From the NCBI GenBank assembly GCA_047971485.1, contig JBKDZR010000065.1, forward strand, positions 1 through 34,990: 34,990 nt of DNA, given 5' to 3'. A program made the translations under genes and the position numbers. The stretch's first letter is position 1; each line of letters begins with the position of its first letter. Shown here piece after piece: positions 7,364 to 15,157 of this stretch. The notes below the pieces were generated by a model. That model was not told the origin of the DNA and made no database searches. It saw only the letters and a list, made by a program, of their open reading frames with translations. The stretch comes from JBKDZR01 sp047971485. Its GTDB lineage: Bacteria > Pseudomonadota > Alphaproteobacteria > Rhodobacterales > Rhodobacteraceae.

Positions 7364-8938
7364 TCAGGCCCGTGCGGTCGGGCAAAGCGACAGATCGCGC
7401 AAGCCCAGCTGACGCCGCGCCAGGGCCTCGATCATCCGCAACTTGTCGGCCGCTGCCGCCGGGTCATCCCACAGGTTTCGGGTTTCGCCGGGATCGGCCC
7501 GCAGATCGTACAGTTCCCCCCAGTCCGGGACCGCTTCGTGCAGGGACAGGCGCCACCCGTCATCGACCAGGGTCACAATTGCAGTGCGGGCGTCGGAATC
7601 ATCAAAAACCGCGATCCCGGGATCCTCGATCAGGACTGGCGCGGCGGCGGTGTCGGCGAAGATATCACACCCCTGCACCCCCAGCGGCACCTTCAGCCCG
7701 GCGCGTTGCAGAAGGGTCGGCGCAAAGTCGATGGCGCTGGCCTGGCGATCCACCACCCCCTGCCGCCGTCGATCCGCCGTGTCACGCCACAAGAAGGGCA
7801 CGCGGATCACGCTTTGGTAATGCAACCCCATCTTCAGCACCGTGCCGTGATCGCCCATGTAATCCCCGTGATCGGACATGAAGCAAATGACCGTGTCGTC
7901 ATCCAGACCGGCTGCCTTCAGATGCGCCAGGACCTTGCCAAACTCATGGTCGACAAAGCTGATCGCCCCGTAATTCAGCGCCATGATGCGGCGCATGTCC
8001 TCCTCGGAGACATGAAAGGGCCAGTGCGAACGCCGATCTGCATCCCCCATGCGATAGGCCAGGCTGGCCGCCTCGGGCAAATCATTGCGGCCTGCCAGCG
8101 GGCTGTGAAACGTCTCGGGCAAGATCATGTCCGCAGGATCGTACATGTCCCACCAGCGCCCCGGCGGGGTAAAGGGATGGTGCGGATCGGGAAAGGACAG
8201 GACCAGCAGGAACGGCGCCTCATCGTCCTGTTCATCAAGAAAGGCGCAGGCCTCTTCGGCGATATAGCAGGTCGGGTGCAGATCCTCGGGCAGCGCAGTT
8301 TGCCAGCACTGGTCCACCCGCGTGGCCGGATCGTCCAGCGCATTGGCCGGGCCGCGCAAGCTGTCGGAGGCGGCATGGCGATCGCGCAGCCAGCGCGTGT
8401 AATGGCCCTCGACCTGATCGCCATGGCTGATGCACAGGCGCACATGATCGAAGCCATAATAGGGCCTGGGCAGGACCTGATCGGGATCGCGCGCCCAGGA
8501 GGCCCGCATCTCATGGGCATAGGCCGGGCCATCCCGCTGGTCGCGCCGGGCCTGCCGGATGGGCGGATCGTCGCCCTGCCCCTCGGGCTTGCGCGGCGGC
8601 GCGGGGATATCCGTCACGTTCTGGAAATGGGCCTTGCCGATCAGCCCGGTGCGCCAGCCGGCGGCGCGCAGTTCATCCGCATAGGTCGTGCTGTGCAGGG
8701 ACATGGGAATGCCATTCTGCCGACAGCCATTGACCGTGGACACCTGTCCCGTGGCCAGACAGGCGCGGTTCGGCTGGCAGATCGGCGTTGAGACATGAAA
8801 GGCATCAAACCGCAGCCCGTCTTTGGCCAAACGGTCGATTTCCGGCGTGCGGACCACAGGGTTGCCGTAACAGCCCAGATGATCCCAGCGCTGCTGGTCG
8901 GTCATCACGATCAGAAAATTGGGGCGCCGTTTGGCCAT
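7364..8938 (-). CDS. sulfatase-family hydrolase (arylsulfatase/phosphonate monoester hydrolase-like)
   Basis: A 524-residue alkaline-phosphatase-superfamily enzyme. Asp14 in VMTDQQR is a metal ligand. The formylglycine site is Cys54 in ICQPNRA, which keeps the core C-x-P-x-R but has Asn where Ser is most common. MSDHGDYMGDHG carries the second metal ligand group. The protein has no signal peptide, so it should act in the cytoplasm, unlike many arylsulfatases. Long, signal-less members of this type include phosphonate monoester hydrolases and choline-sulfatase-like enzymes; I cannot tell which ester is used. Activity would need a formylglycine-generating enzyme encoded elsewhere. The gene starts 98 nt downstream of the LysR gene on the same strand. 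Confidence 0.88.
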   Translation of the reverse strand: MAKRRPNFLIVMTDQQRWDHLGCYGNPVVRTPEIDRLAKDGLRFDAFHVSTPICQPNRACLATGQVSTVNGCRQNGIPMSLHSTTYADELRAAGWRTGLIGKAHFQNVTDIPAPPRKPEGQGDDPPIRQARRDQRDGPAYAHEMRASWARDPDQVLPRPYYGFDHVRLCISHGDQVEGHYTRWLRDRHAASDSLRGPANALDDPATRVDQCWQTALPEDLHPTCYIAEEACAFLDEQDDEAPFLLVLSFPDPHHPFTPPGRWWDMYDPADMILPETFHSPLAGRNDLPEAASLAYRMGDADRRSHWPFHVSEEDMRRIMALNYGAISFVDHEFGKVLAHLKAAGLDDDTVICFMSDHGDYMGDHGTVLKMGLHYQSVIRVPFLWRDTADRRRQGVVDRQASAIDFAPTLLQRAGLKVPLGVQGCDIFADTAAAPVLIEDPGIAVFDDSDARTAIVTLVDDGWRLSLHEAVPDWGELYDLRADPGETRNLWDDPAAAADKLRMIEALARRQLGLRDLSLCPTARA

Positions 8939-9036
8939 GGTTTCGCTCCGCTGTGCCGGTCCTGGGGCAGTATAGCCGTGGCCGGTCTGACGGAATTATT
9001 CGAAATTTGCCATCAGGCATGCCAATTCGGCATAGC

Positions 9037-10002
9037 TTATACAGCCATCTTGCCGGCCTCATCGCGCAACAGGGCGATGAAATAGGTCTCCGCCGGGGTG
9101 CACTGATGGCCCTTGCGCAGAAACAGGCCGACCTCTTCGCCGGTATCGCCAAGCGCCACATCCAGCGGGGTCAGCCCGTCCATCCCGGCCCCCGCATCGA
9201 GGCTGAACTGCGGCAGACAGACCACCATGTCCGAGGCCAGCAGCATCGTCCGGCTGATGCCCAAAGCCCCCGTTTCCAGGTGGTTGCGCGGCAGATCCAG
9301 ACCGGCGCGCAGAAAGAACCCCTCGATCATCGGGCGGATTGGCGATGTGGCTACGGGCAGGATCCAGGGCAGATCGATCAGCGCGCGCAAGGGCAGGTTG
9401 TGCTCCCCCGCCATCGGATGATCCGCCCGCGCCAGGACCGCCCAGCTTTGGCGGTACAGGCCAAGGGTTGTCAGCGAGGTATCGCGCCGGTTCTGCCGCA
9501 GACGGCCGATGACAATATCCAGATCCCCGGCCCGCAACGCAGGGATCATCTGCTGGTAAAGCCCCTCATAGACCGACAGATGGATCCCCGGCCGCTCGGA
9601 TCGGGCCCGGATCAGGGCACGCGGCAAGGGACCGCTGGCGCCATTGGGCAGGCTGCCGATCGCCAGCCGACCGACCTGGGCCCGGCCCAGATCCTCAATC
9701 CCCTGCCAGGCATGACGCATCTCGGCCAGCGCGGCCCGGGCATGGATGACAAAAATCTCGCCCTGGGGGGTCAGATCAACCCCTCGCGCCTGGCGGTGGA
9801 ACAGCGTGGTGCCCAGCATCGTTTCGACATCGCGAATGGCCCGGGACACAGCCGGTTGCGTCATGTTCAGCGCCCGGGCCGCCGCCAGAATGCTGCCGCT
9901 TTCCGCCACGGTAGTGACAAACTGGAAATGGCGCAGCGACAGGCGCGAGATCAGCATCCTCCAGGCAGGTCCCGGTTCCAGCCTGTCCGCCGCATCCGTC
10001 AT
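9037..10002 (-). CDS. LysR-type transcriptional regulator
   Basis: A 321-residue LTTR. The N-terminal winged helix-turn-helix (about residues 18-77) includes ILAAARALNMTQPAVSRAI, followed by a linker and a periplasmic-binding-protein-like effector domain with the usual RLAIGSLPNG opening. I chose the ATG at 10002, which has GGAGAGG at good spacing. A second ATG at 9957 has no usable ribosome site, and the frame open to 10122 is probably untranslated. It precedes the sulfatase gene and is divergent from the TenA-like gene. LTTRs usually control adjacent genes, so the sulfatase, the SDR and perhaps the catabolic operon are candidate targets; the effector is unknown. Confidence 0.9.
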   Translation of the reverse strand: MTDAADRLEPGPAWRMLISRLSLRHFQFVTTVAESGSILAAARALNMTQPAVSRAIRDVETMLGTTLFHRQARGVDLTPQGEIFVIHARAALAEMRHAWQGIEDLGRAQVGRLAIGSLPNGASGPLPRALIRARSERPGIHLSVYEGLYQQMIPALRAGDLDIVIGRLRQNRRDTSLTTLGLYRQSWAVLARADHPMAGEHNLPLRALIDLPWILPVATSPIRPMIEGFFLRAGLDLPRNHLETGALGISRTMLLASDMVVCLPQFSLDAGAGMDGLTPLDVALGDTGEEVGLFLRKGHQCTPAETYFIALLRDEAGKMAV

Positions 10003-10238
10003 CCGCCTCTCCGCGCAGCACCTGATCTGCTGCCGGGCTGCTTCCCCCGTCGGTCCCGTTGGTCCTGGCCGTCCATCATCCCTGACCTCCACATTCCGGC
10101 CCGCACCCGGCGCACCAGCCACGCACGGCCATCTACCACACCCCCGCCCAACGCGTAAGTCCAGGGGCGCGGGGCACAGGCTTGGCTTCGCCGCGTCGCC
10201 CCGCTATCCCGATCCCACAGCGGCAAGGGAGAAACGCG

Positions 10239-10883
10239 ATGCAGCCAACCGATATCCTGCGCAATGACAGTGCCGGCGCGTGGCAGTCCATCGCCCGCCA
10301 CCCCCTGTGCAGGGCAATGGCCGAGGCCACCCTGCCAGAGGCGAAAATGGCCGCCTATCTGGTGCAGGCCCACCACCTGGCCACGGGCGCCGCGCGACTG
10401 TTGGCCACCAGCGGAGTATCGGCACCGGCCCTCACACCGATTTCCGAGCGCCCCGAGGCCTCCTATTTCCGGCGGGCCTTCGCCGCGCTCGGTGTGCCGC
10501 TGGAGGCCCATGACGCCCCGCCCGAACCACAAACCGTCCGCCTGCTGGATCTGATGGAAACCGCCCTCCGATCGGGCCATCCCGCGCAGATTCTGGCCGT
10601 ACTGACCGCCGTGCACTGGAGCACATTGGCCTGGGCCGGCCCTCTGCATCCCCCCCAGGATCAGTTGCCATTCTGGATGTCCGAATGGATCACCTTGCAG
10701 GGCGGGCCCGAAGCCCAGAGGGCGGTGATCTGTCTGTGCCAGTCGCTGAACGCAGCATGGCCGGACCTGTCGACAGCCGAACAAAAGACCGTCGCCGGGC
10801 TGTTTTCCCAAACCGCGACCGCGCAGTACGCCTTTCTGGACGCCGCACAAGATGACTGGGAACTGACCGCACCCGAGGCATGA
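10239..10883 (+). CDS. TenA/THI-4 family protein
   Basis: A 214-residue all-helical protein resembling TenA (thiaminase II/aminopyrimidine aminohydrolase). Recognisable segments are MAAYLVQAHHL near residue 37 and WMSEWITLQGG near 147. TenA enzymes salvage the pyrimidine part of thiamin using a catalytic Cys in the central helix. Here the matching stretch (AVLTAVHWSTLAW) has no Cys, so it is either a TenA_E-type variant or a member with another function. The ATG at 10239 has GGGAGA at good distance; the frame begins at 10182 but that start lacks a ribosome site. The gene is monocistronic and divergent from the LysR gene. A ThDP enzyme is encoded nearby, but no functional link is visible. Confidence 0.75.
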   Translation: MQPTDILRNDSAGAWQSIARHPLCRAMAEATLPEAKMAAYLVQAHHLATGAARLLATSGVSAPALTPISERPEASYFRRAFAALGVPLEAHDAPPEPQTVRLLDLMETALRSGHPAQILAVLTAVHWSTLAWAGPLHPPQDQLPFWMSEWITLQGGPEAQRAVICLCQSLNAAWPDLSTAEQKTVAGLFSQTATAQYAFLDAAQDDWELTAPEA

Positions 10884-10997
10884 CAGGCCCCGTACGGAAC
10901 AGCCCGCGCACCCCACAGGGCCCTTCCCACGCCGAGGGCGGACTACGACAGGGCATCCGGCCAGATCATCCGTTACGGACCGTCTGATATCAATGGC

Positions 10998-11280
10998 CTT
11001 GGAAAATGACCGCTTTGAGGCCATTCTGTCCCTGACCCTTCACGGCGCGGGACAAGCCCGGAACGGGCGCCGCGCCAGCGCCGGACCGGCCCACCGGTCT
11101 GGCGCTCGGCCACCGTTAGCGCGACGCTCTGGGGTTTTGCTACCACGGCAGCCATAAATCGCCCCGCTCATAGGCTGGGTGCGCCAGCCCCCGGTCCGGC
11201 GCTGGCGCGGCTGGCTCTGCTGGTTGCAATGACATCTTCGTCCGCAAAGCCGCCTGTCGCAAGCGGTCAATCCTTAGGGC
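10998..11280. repeat. dispersed repeat family 1, copy A (MITE-like)
   Basis: About 283 bp between the TenA-like gene and ccmG. The ends are imperfect inverted repeats: GCCTTGGAAAATGACCGC at 10998, and GCCCTAAGGATTGACCGC read on the minus strand from 11280. Inside is a perfect 19-bp inverted repeat (11071-11089 and 11191-11209, CGCGCCAGCGCCGGACCGG) and a separate hairpin at 11078-11105. Read on the minus strand, the segment at 11267-11228 matches copy C at 19780-19815 closely, including GCTTTGCGGACGAAG. The segment at 11105-11045 matches copy B, including GCGCCAGACCGGTGGGCCG and CCGTTCCGGGCTTGTCCCGC. The right edge overlaps the last codons and stop of ccmG. Confidence 0.8.
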
Positions 11281-11833
11281 CGTTGGTATGATACCCCCCG
11301 GCCAGCGCCTGGGCCAGGGCCGGACGAATCGTATCGTCCAGAACCCGGCGGGTGATCGGACCCGCATAGCGCAGGATCACCCGGCCCTCGCCATCCAGGA
11401 CAAAGGTTTCGGGGACGCCATACAACCCCCAGTCAATCCCCGTCCGACCCTCTCGGTCCGTGCCGACCGCCAAGAATGGATCGCCCAGATCGGCCAGGAA
11501 ACCGATCGCGTCGGCAGGCTGATCCTTGTAATTTACCCCGTAGATCGCCACCCCCTGCCCGGCCAGGTCCATCAGCACCGGATGTTCGACCCGGCACGGG
11601 GCACACCAACTGGCCCAAAAGTTCACCAGCTTCACACCCGCCCCGCGCAGATCCGCATCCATGACCACCGTCTTGCCGGGCAACGCGCCCAGCACAACCG
11701 GCGGGGCCAGCTGACCGGCCCTGGCCGAGGGCAAGGCCTCGGGGTCGTCCCGCAGCATCCCGGCGGCGAACAACCCGGCAAGGGCGGCAAAGGCGATGGG
11801 CGGCAGGGCCAGAAGATAGGGAAACCGGGCCAT
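11267..11833 (-). CDS. ccmG: thiol:disulfide interchange protein CcmG/DsbE
   Basis: A 188-residue periplasmic thioredoxin anchored by one N-terminal helix (about 5-26). The redox motif is WCAPC (Cys77 and Cys80) and the cis-Pro loop is GVPETFV. CcmG reduces apocytochrome c cysteines before haem attachment. The ATG at 11833 lies 1 nt past the ccmD stop and has GGAGGG upstream; an ATG at 11851 would overlap ccmD more. It is the last gene of the ccm run. The final residues (GPKD) and the TGA stop fall inside repeat family 1 copy A, so the extreme C-terminus looks to have been reshaped by the repeat. Confidence 0.93.
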   Translation of the reverse strand: MARFPYLLALPPIAFAALAGLFAAGMLRDDPEALPSARAGQLAPPVVLGALPGKTVVMDADLRGAGVKLVNFWASWCAPCRVEHPVLMDLAGQGVAIYGVNYKDQPADAIGFLADLGDPFLAVGTDREGRTGIDWGLYGVPETFVLDGEGRVILRYAGPITRRVLDDTIRPALAQALAGGYHTNGPKD

Positions 11834-11834
11834 C

Positions 11835-11996
11835 TTATCGGGGCCCTCCATTGCGTCGCGCCTCGACCCGGGACAGATCCCGGCGCAGCCGCACCCCACG
11901 GCGCCAACTGGCCCAGACCAGCGCGACGATCAGTGTCAGGCTGACCCCATAAGAGGCCAGAACCACCAGCGCATATTTGCCAAGATCCGGCATCAT
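11835..11996 (-). CDS. ccmD: haem exporter/cytochrome c maturation protein CcmD
   Basis: A 53-residue protein with one transmembrane helix (about residues 8-30) and a basic cytoplasmic tail (WRRGVRLRRDL), the size and form of CcmD. CcmD helps release holo-CcmE from the CcmABC complex. The start sits in an ATGATG pair at 11996/11993 that overlaps the ccmC stop, and the stop is 1 nt before ccmG. It is identified by position and topology more than by sequence, since CcmD proteins are poorly conserved. Confidence 0.88.
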   Translation of the reverse strand: MMPDLGKYALVVLASYGVSLTLIVALVWASWRRGVRLRRDLSRVEARRNGGPR

Positions 11997-12721
11997 CCCA
12001 TCCGCTCCCGCGCCAACAGCGCCTTCAGGCGCCGGGCCATGATCTCGGACCGGGTCCGGATCAGGACCAGGGTCACGAACAGCAACACGAAACCGGCAAT
12101 GCACACCAGCAGCGGGAAATAAAACACATCGGCCACGTTTTCCTTGGCATCCAGCGACAATGAGGCCCCCTGATGCAACCCCTGATTCCAGAACAGCACC
12201 GCATAGCGCGACAACAGGGCAAAGACCGACCCGACCAGACACAGGACGCTGGTCAGATCGGCGGCGCTGTCCCCATCCTCGATCGCGGCCCACAGCGCGA
12301 TATAGCCCAGATAGAAGAGCGCGAGGATCAGGAAACTGGTCAGCCGCGGATCCCAGGCCCACCAGGTGCCCCACATGGGTTGCCCCCAAAAAGCACCGGT
12401 GACCAGGGTGATCATCGTAAAGGTCAGCCCCACCGGCGCCGCCGCCCGCGCCGCCAGCGCGCTGACATGATGGCGCCGGACCAGCCAGATCAGCGAAGCA
12501 ACCAGCATCATCAGCCAGGCATTGATCGCCATAAGTGCGGCGGGCACATGCAGGTAGATGATCTTGACGGTAGATCCCTGCCGGTAATCATCCGGGGTCA
12601 GGAAAAAACCCCAGACCAATCCGACAACAAGGCACAGCACAGCTGCCCCGGCCGCCCAGGGCGACACGGCGCTGGACAGGTCCATGAACTTCTTCGGGTT
12701 GGCATATTCCCACAGTGACAT
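11993..12721 (-). CDS. ccmC: haem-handling protein CcmC
   Basis: A 242-residue membrane protein with about six helices. The tryptophan-rich haem motif WGTWWAWD is at 117-124, and the conserved flanking His residues are His58 (IYLHVP) and His183 (GLHQGAS). CcmC loads haem onto CcmE in the periplasm. The ATG at 12721 fits the family N-terminus (MSLWEYANPKKF); a TTG-initiated extension to 12757 has no support. It follows ccmB after 45 nt and overlaps ccmD. Confidence 0.95.
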   Translation of the reverse strand: MSLWEYANPKKFMDLSSAVSPWAAGAAVLCLVVGLVWGFFLTPDDYRQGSTVKIIYLHVPAALMAINAWLMMLVASLIWLVRRHHVSALAARAAAPVGLTFTMITLVTGAFWGQPMWGTWWAWDPRLTSFLILALFYLGYIALWAAIEDGDSAADLTSVLCLVGSVFALLSRYAVLFWNQGLHQGASLSLDAKENVADVFYFPLLVCIAGFVLLFVTLVLIRTRSEIMARRLKALLARERMG

Positions 12722-12766
12722 GACTGCTGAATTAGGGCGTTCACGCGGCACAGGCAACCGGGCTGC

Positions 12767-13423
12767 TCATCTCAGGTTGATGCGGATTGCCGCAGCCGCC
12801 GCGAAAGGCATGATCGCCGCCGTTCCCAGGCTGATCGCCGCTAGCAGCGCCAGAGGGGAAGCCAGGGGCAGGCCCTCGGCGCCCCGACGGGCCACCTCTG
12901 CGCCGAAGATCAGGGTTGGAACATAAAGCGGCAGCACCAGGATCGACAGCAGCAACCCGCCGCGCTTCAATGCCACGGTCAGGGCCGCACCGAAGGCCCC
13001 GATCAGGCTGAGGGCCGGTGTGCCGACCGCCAGTGAAACGAACAACCACCCATAGCCCGGCCCCGGCAGATGCAACAGGATCCCCAAAACCGGCGCCGCC
13101 AGCGTCAGCGCCAGCCCGGTGGTCAGCCAATGGGCCAGTGCCTTGATCGCGACGACCCCTTCCAACGGCAAAGGCGCCGTGGCCAGCAGATCCAGCGATC
13201 CGTCCTCCCAATCCAGTTGAAAGATCCGGTCCAGCGTCAACAGGCTGGCCAGCAACGCGCCAACCCACAGGATCCCCGGCGCGATCCGGGCCAGCACCGC
13301 AGTGTCGGGGCCGACGCCGAACGGCACCAGAACGACCATGATCAGGAAAAACCCCAGCCCCAGGCCAAAGCCACCGCCAGCGCGCATGGCCAGCCGCAGG
13401 TCCCGGGCCAACAAGCCGATCAC
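12767..13423 (-). CDS. ccmB: haem exporter membrane subunit CcmB
   Basis: A 218-residue integral membrane protein with about six helices and the CcmB segment LDRIFQLDWEDGSLDLL (about 64-80). It is the permease partner of the CcmA ATPase; the pair drives release of haem-loaded CcmE. The start is a GTG at 13423 that overlaps the ccmA stop by 4 nt (GTGA), so translation is coupled. The short hydrophilic loops and length are normal for the family. Confidence 0.94.
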   Translation of the reverse strand: MIGLLARDLRLAMRAGGGFGLGLGFFLIMVVLVPFGVGPDTAVLARIAPGILWVGALLASLLTLDRIFQLDWEDGSLDLLATAPLPLEGVVAIKALAHWLTTGLALTLAAPVLGILLHLPGPGYGWLFVSLAVGTPALSLIGAFGAALTVALKRGGLLLSILVLPLYVPTLIFGAEVARRGAEGLPLASPLALLAAISLGTAAIMPFAAAAAIRINLR

Positions 13424-14034
13424 AGGAAGGCCTCGTCGAAACCGGTGGAATCGGCCCGTGGCACCGCGCGATAAGCACCGACATCCAGCAGATCGGCCTC
13501 CAGCCCGATATCCAGATGGGTGGCGATCACCGCTGCACCGCCCTGTCCCACATGGGCCCGGATGGCAGCGGCAACCAGGGCCACGGCCTCGGCGTCCAGC
13601 GACACGGTGGGTTCATCCAGCAGCCACAAGCGCCGCCCCGTCACCGCCAGCCGCGCCAGGCCCAAGCGCCGCTTTTGACCGGCCGACAAGTGCAGGGCCG
13701 GCCTGTCCCGCAGATCGTGCAGGGCAAAGTCCCGCAGCGCAGGCCCGATATCCGCCTGGCCATACACCCCCGCCCAGAAGTGCAGGTTCTCGGCGACGGT
13801 CAGCACCGGCTTGATGCCGTCGGCATGGCCGGCATAGGCGATCTGGTCCCGGTCCAGCGTGATCCGCCCGCCGAGCGGCGGCTGCAACCCGGCCAGGGTG
13901 CGCAAAAGCGTGGTCTTGCCCGCCCCATTCGGCCCGCGCAGCAGCAGCACCCGCCCAGACGCGAGGGTGAATCCCAGCCCCTCCAGCACCGGAAGACCGC
14001 CACGGGCCACCCGCAAATCCGAGACCGCCAGCAT
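13420..14034 (-). CDS. ccmA: haem exporter ATP-binding subunit CcmA
   Basis: A 204-residue ABC ATPase with Walker A GPNGAGKTT (34-42, Lys40), signature LSAGQKRRL, Walker B LWLLDEP and the switch His in IATHLD. It energises the CcmABCD complex during cytochrome c maturation. The start is 5 nt after the Mth938-domain gene and the end overlaps ccmB by 4 nt. All motifs are intact. Confidence 0.95.
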   Translation of the reverse strand: MLAVSDLRVARGGLPVLEGLGFTLASGRVLLLRGPNGAGKTTLLRTLAGLQPPLGGRITLDRDQIAYAGHADGIKPVLTVAENLHFWAGVYGQADIGPALRDFALHDLRDRPALHLSAGQKRRLGLARLAVTGRRLWLLDEPTVSLDAEAVALVAAAIRAHVGQGGAAVIATHLDIGLEADLLDVGAYRAVPRADSTGFDEAFL

Positions 14035-14039
14035 CCTCC

Positions 14040-14396
14040 TCAGACCGGAAGCACGGCCAGGCCGACGCGGCGGCCCTCGCTGAGCAGAACATTATAGGTG
14101 CGGCAAGCAGCGGGACTGGCCATGGGCTCGGCGCCGATACCCGCCCCTTCCAGGGCGTCGCGGAACGCCGGGGGCAGATAGGCCATGGCAGCGCCGGTGC
14201 CGATGAACAACACATCAATCCGGGGCGCTGCAGCGATCAGCGGGGCCAGATCGTCATAGCCGGCCCATTGTGCCACCTCCGCACCGGGCAGCACCCGCAT
14301 GCCGCCTGCGATCCGCCGTCCCCCGATGCGGAAAAAGCCGGGGCCATATCCATCCACCGGTGTGCCTGTGTCATAGTCGATCTCGGTCAGTCGCAT
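14040..14396 (-). CDS. Mth938-domain protein (DUF498)
   Basis: A 118-residue soluble protein of the Mth938/NDUFAF3-like family, with GYGPGFFRIGG near residue 16, IDVLFIGTG near 61 and CRTYNVLLSEGRRV near 98. The eukaryotic relative assists complex I assembly; the bacterial role is not established. From memory this gene commonly follows secF in alphaproteobacteria. It lies 8 nt after the TauE-like gene and 5 nt before ccmA, bridging the sec and ccm parts of one operon. Confidence 0.87.
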   Translation of the reverse strand: MRLTEIDYDTGTPVDGYGPGFFRIGGRRIAGGMRVLPGAEVAQWAGYDDLAPLIAAAPRIDVLFIGTGAAMAYLPPAFRDALEGAGIGAEPMASPAACRTYNVLLSEGRRVGLAVLPV

Positions 14397-14404
14397 GATG
14401 CCTC

Positions 14405-15157
14405 TCAGTCGAATAGCGGCAGGCCAATCAGCGCGGATCCCGCAATGATCCCATAGGCCGACCAGCGATAGGCGCGTTCCCGCTCGGGTCTAAAAATAGC
14501 CGCTCCGGCGATATTGGCCAGCAGATAGACGGGCAGCATCGCCACACCGTTGCCCACCGCCCCCAGTGTCAAATGCCCGGCAGTCCACAACATACCCAGG
14601 CTGAGCATGTTGGAGGCCTGGATGAACAGCGCCAGATTGGCGCGGATCGCCTGAACCGGCAGGGTTGACCCCATATAGAGCATGATCACCGGCGGCGCGA
14701 CCAGACCGAAGGCCCCGCCCATCACACCGCCCACCAGACCGGTGCCGGCCATCATTCCCCGGCCCAGCCCACCGCGCCAACGCAGCCCGGCCATCAGCGC
14801 CGCCAGCAGCGCCAAGGCCGCCAGGGACACCGCCCAGCGGAACGGATCTACCGGCAGCCGGGTCAGCAACCACAAACCGATGGGCAGGCCAAGGCATAGA
14901 CCAGCCACCATCACCCCCAATTCCTTCGGCTGACCGTCGCGCCAGGCCCGGGGCAGATTGGGCAAGGGACCGGCCATTTCCATGACCACCAGCATCACCA
15001 GCGCCTCGACCGGGGTCAGCATCGTGGCGGCCACCGGCATCAGGATCAGCGCCGTACCGAACCCCGAAAAGCCCCGCACGATCCCGGCAATGGCCACCAC
15101 CCCGGCCAGAACCCACAGGTCACCGGCCGGCGCCATTTCGGCGAACAGCGCACTCAC
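14405..15157 (-). CDS. TauE/SafE family membrane permease
   Basis: A 250-residue membrane protein with about seven to eight helices in two similar halves. An early RGFSGFGTALILMP (about 28-41) and a mid-protein GGVMGGAFGLVAPPVIMLY are typical of TauE/SafE transporters, which move sulfonates, sulfite or other small anions. It starts with a GTG at 15157 that overlaps the secF stop by 4 nt and ends 8 nt before the Mth938 gene, so it is embedded in the sec-ccm operon. No sulfur gene is adjacent, and the transported anion is not predictable. Confidence 0.87.
   Translation of the reverse strand: MSALFAEMAPAGDLWVLAGVVAIAGIVRGFSGFGTALILMPVAATMLTPVEALVMLVVMEMAGPLPNLPRAWRDGQPKELGVMVAGLCLGLPIGLWLLTRLPVDPFRWAVSLAALALLAALMAGLRWRGGLGRGMMAGTGLVGGVMGGAFGLVAPPVIMLYMGSTLPVQAIRANLALFIQASNMLSLGMLWTAGHLTLGAVGNGVAMLPVYLLANIAGAAIFRPERERAYRWSAYGIIAGSALIGLPLFD

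Noticed and set aside
7295..8791. 498-residue plus-strand open frame over the sulfatase
   Set aside because: No ribosome site or recognisable domain, and it mirrors the codon structure of the sulfatase gene.
11835..12389. 184-residue minus-strand frame beginning inside ccmC
   Set aside because: Only the last 53 codons are real (ccmD); the upstream part is an out-of-frame shadow of ccmC.
14405..15157. Considered as a foreign insertion into the sec-ccm operon
   Set aside because: The exact 4-nt overlap with secF, the 8-nt junction downstream and ordinary composition argue for a settled operon member. I kept it only as a mild curiosity.
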